Below are positions 62,781-64,000 of a DNA stretch of 64,000 bases, in pieces. Source of the stretch: Megamerina dolium (lineage: Eukaryota; Arthropoda; Insecta; Diptera; Megamerinidae); the NCBI GenBank assembly GCA_963854835.1, contig OY978526.1, forward strand, positions 14,773,277 through 14,837,276, written 5' to 3'. The position numbers and the translations under genes were made by a program. Under the pieces are notes generated by a model. That model was given only the letters and a program-made list of their open reading frames with translations. It ran no database searches and was not told where the DNA came from. How positions within the stretch are numbered: position 1 is the first letter of the stretch; the number at the start of each line of letters is the position of its first letter.

Positions 62781-62990
62781 AAACGACCTTCTGCTATGAT
62801 TCGTTCAACGTCGTTGTGATCGTCATGATCAGCATGATTGTGATCATAATTGTGTTCATGATCATGAATACCTCTATATTATAGTATCCATATTATAAAC
62901 GGCATCATTTAAATTAAACCGATCAGTGTGATTGTTTGCTGCTGATCGGTTGATCATCGTTGATATTTAATTCTATTAACTTTGATGTTT
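62781..62990. promoter_or_regulatory. Cluster of TGATC motifs with a 10-bp inverted repeat
   Basis: TGATC occurs at about 62,817, 62,826, 62,841, 62,859, 62,943 and 62,951, with a CGATC at 62,920. A perfect inverted repeat AACCGATCAG/CTGATCGGTT lies at 62,917-62,926 and 62,942-62,951 with a 15-bp spacer. The spacing looks non-random and could be a transcription-factor site cluster or a degenerate short repeat. No factor can be named from this alone. Confidence 0.25.
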
Positions 62991-64000
62991 GAGTAAAAAG
63001 TACAAAATGAAAAGAGAGAAGCAAATAAAAAAAAAATGAAATTCAATCCATAAATAGTATTGATTATTTGTGGTTGCTGTTGTTGTTGGAAAGTGGGTCT
63101 TTCTGTGTACAATATTTATTTGTACTTGATTCTTGTTATTTCTTTGATACTACACGCCTGTCACACAAAAGGTGTGTGCGTTTGTAGAAAAGAAAGCAAA
63201 ATGAAATTCTTCTCAATTCGCATGAAAAAGTATCTAGCAGTTGTAAATATGTACAAAAAATGTTTTTTTTTATAAATTTCTATGCCAGTACGGCCGTGTA
63301 TGAGAGTATACAGAAGCTTGAAATATTTATTTAAGTATGTAGGTACGCAAGTATTTCCATTGTTTACGATTATTGTATGCTTGACAGATGATCAGTCATT
63401 TCAAATTCTTTTTGCGCTTTGTCATATGGAATTTTAGACATTTTTTAATAAAAAAAAACAAACAAGTACTCTTATCGGCATTAGTTTACTTGATTTGCTT
63501 GAGGGGGTTAACAATAACAACTGTAAAAACCTGTTCAGTTGAGTTCAATGGTTTGTATTTAATTTCTGCTCTCTGCTCTAATTAAAGTACAACAATTAAT
63601 TACAAGTGCCATAAGTCGCCGGTAGTCATAAGATATCATTTATTTATTTAACTAAAGTTCCTATAATCATTTGATATATTCATTATTCTCTTACTCAGAC
63701 CCTGATGTGGTGGCATGCATGGTTGATTAAACACATGCTAATTTATTTGCAATTTCCTACCATTTGTTAATTTCAGTTTGTTCTTTTATTTTTTTATTTC
63801 TTGTTTTCAATTAAAGATCATATCATCTCATGTCGTCACAAGGGAATTTCTTTGGAATTCACAGTGATTCAATGTTACAAATAAAACTCATCAATTTCTG
63901 CATCACTGCTGCTGCTGATGCTGCTATTGTAGTAGTAGTAGTTGTTGTTGCTATTATTGTAATGATTTAATTTGCTACCTTAATTATGGTAACAAATTTT
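62991..64000. other. Noncoding AT-rich DNA
   Basis: CTG/TAG/GTT-rich run at 63,906-63,950. No gene supported. The window ends without a recognisable boundary. Confidence 0.5.

Overview
This window is AT-rich animal nuclear DNA, most probably from a higher fly (Diptera). The remnants of one LINE type resemble elements I associate with tephritid fruit flies, so a tephritid is my best guess, at moderate confidence. The evidence is: (TA)n, (GT)n, (CAA)n and (AAT)n microsatellites throughout; mariner and other Tc1/mariner-superfamily relics; RTE-like LINE fragments with a (GAA)n tail; a tRNA-headed SINE family; and no bacterial-type gene density. I find no confidently intact host protein-coding gene. 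The window reads as a large intron or intergenic region. Most open frames in it are chance frames or translations of simple repeats.

Layout. About 0.9-1.5 kb holds a tandem array with a 153-bp period, and a degenerate inverted relative lies at 23.7-23.9 kb. 3.6-4.1 kb is a candidate short DNA transposon with AGAGTGG ends. 4.8-5.7 kb is a second tandem family (about 137-166 bp per unit), with dispersed partial copies at 18.7-19.2, 40.7-41.1 and 50.7 kb. 8.5-8.7 kb is a long (TA)n tract. A foldback hairpin lies at 10.75 kb with a half-copy at 9.0 kb. SINE copies lie at 21.35, 32.98 and 46.6 kb, with a more distant relative at 46.24 kb. LINE fragments, all on the minus strand, lie at 24.1, 39.9 and 60.4 kb. 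A roughly 965-bp element with TTATACCCTGCA ends and five internal repeats occupies 26.9-27.8 kb. Two broken transposases of one Tc1/mariner-superfamily group lie at 30.3 kb (plus, with inverted repeats) and 33.3-34.0 kb (minus). The clearest element is an internally deleted mariner at 44,817-45,722, with near-identical 28-bp inverted repeats, TA flanks and both ends of its transposase still readable.

Weak candidates for host function are: a short ORF with a signal-peptide-like start at 52.2 kb; a possible signal-peptide first exon ending in a splice donor at 43.67 kb; an unusually long ORF in very AT-rich DNA at 51.5 kb; and a GC-richer island at 56.5-57.5 kb containing a perfect 24-bp palindrome. 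The mobile elements appear to be decayed and do not form a working system together. What they share is insertion-derived structure: the SINEs presumably relied on LINE enzymes, and the deleted DNA elements would have needed transposase supplied from elsewhere.
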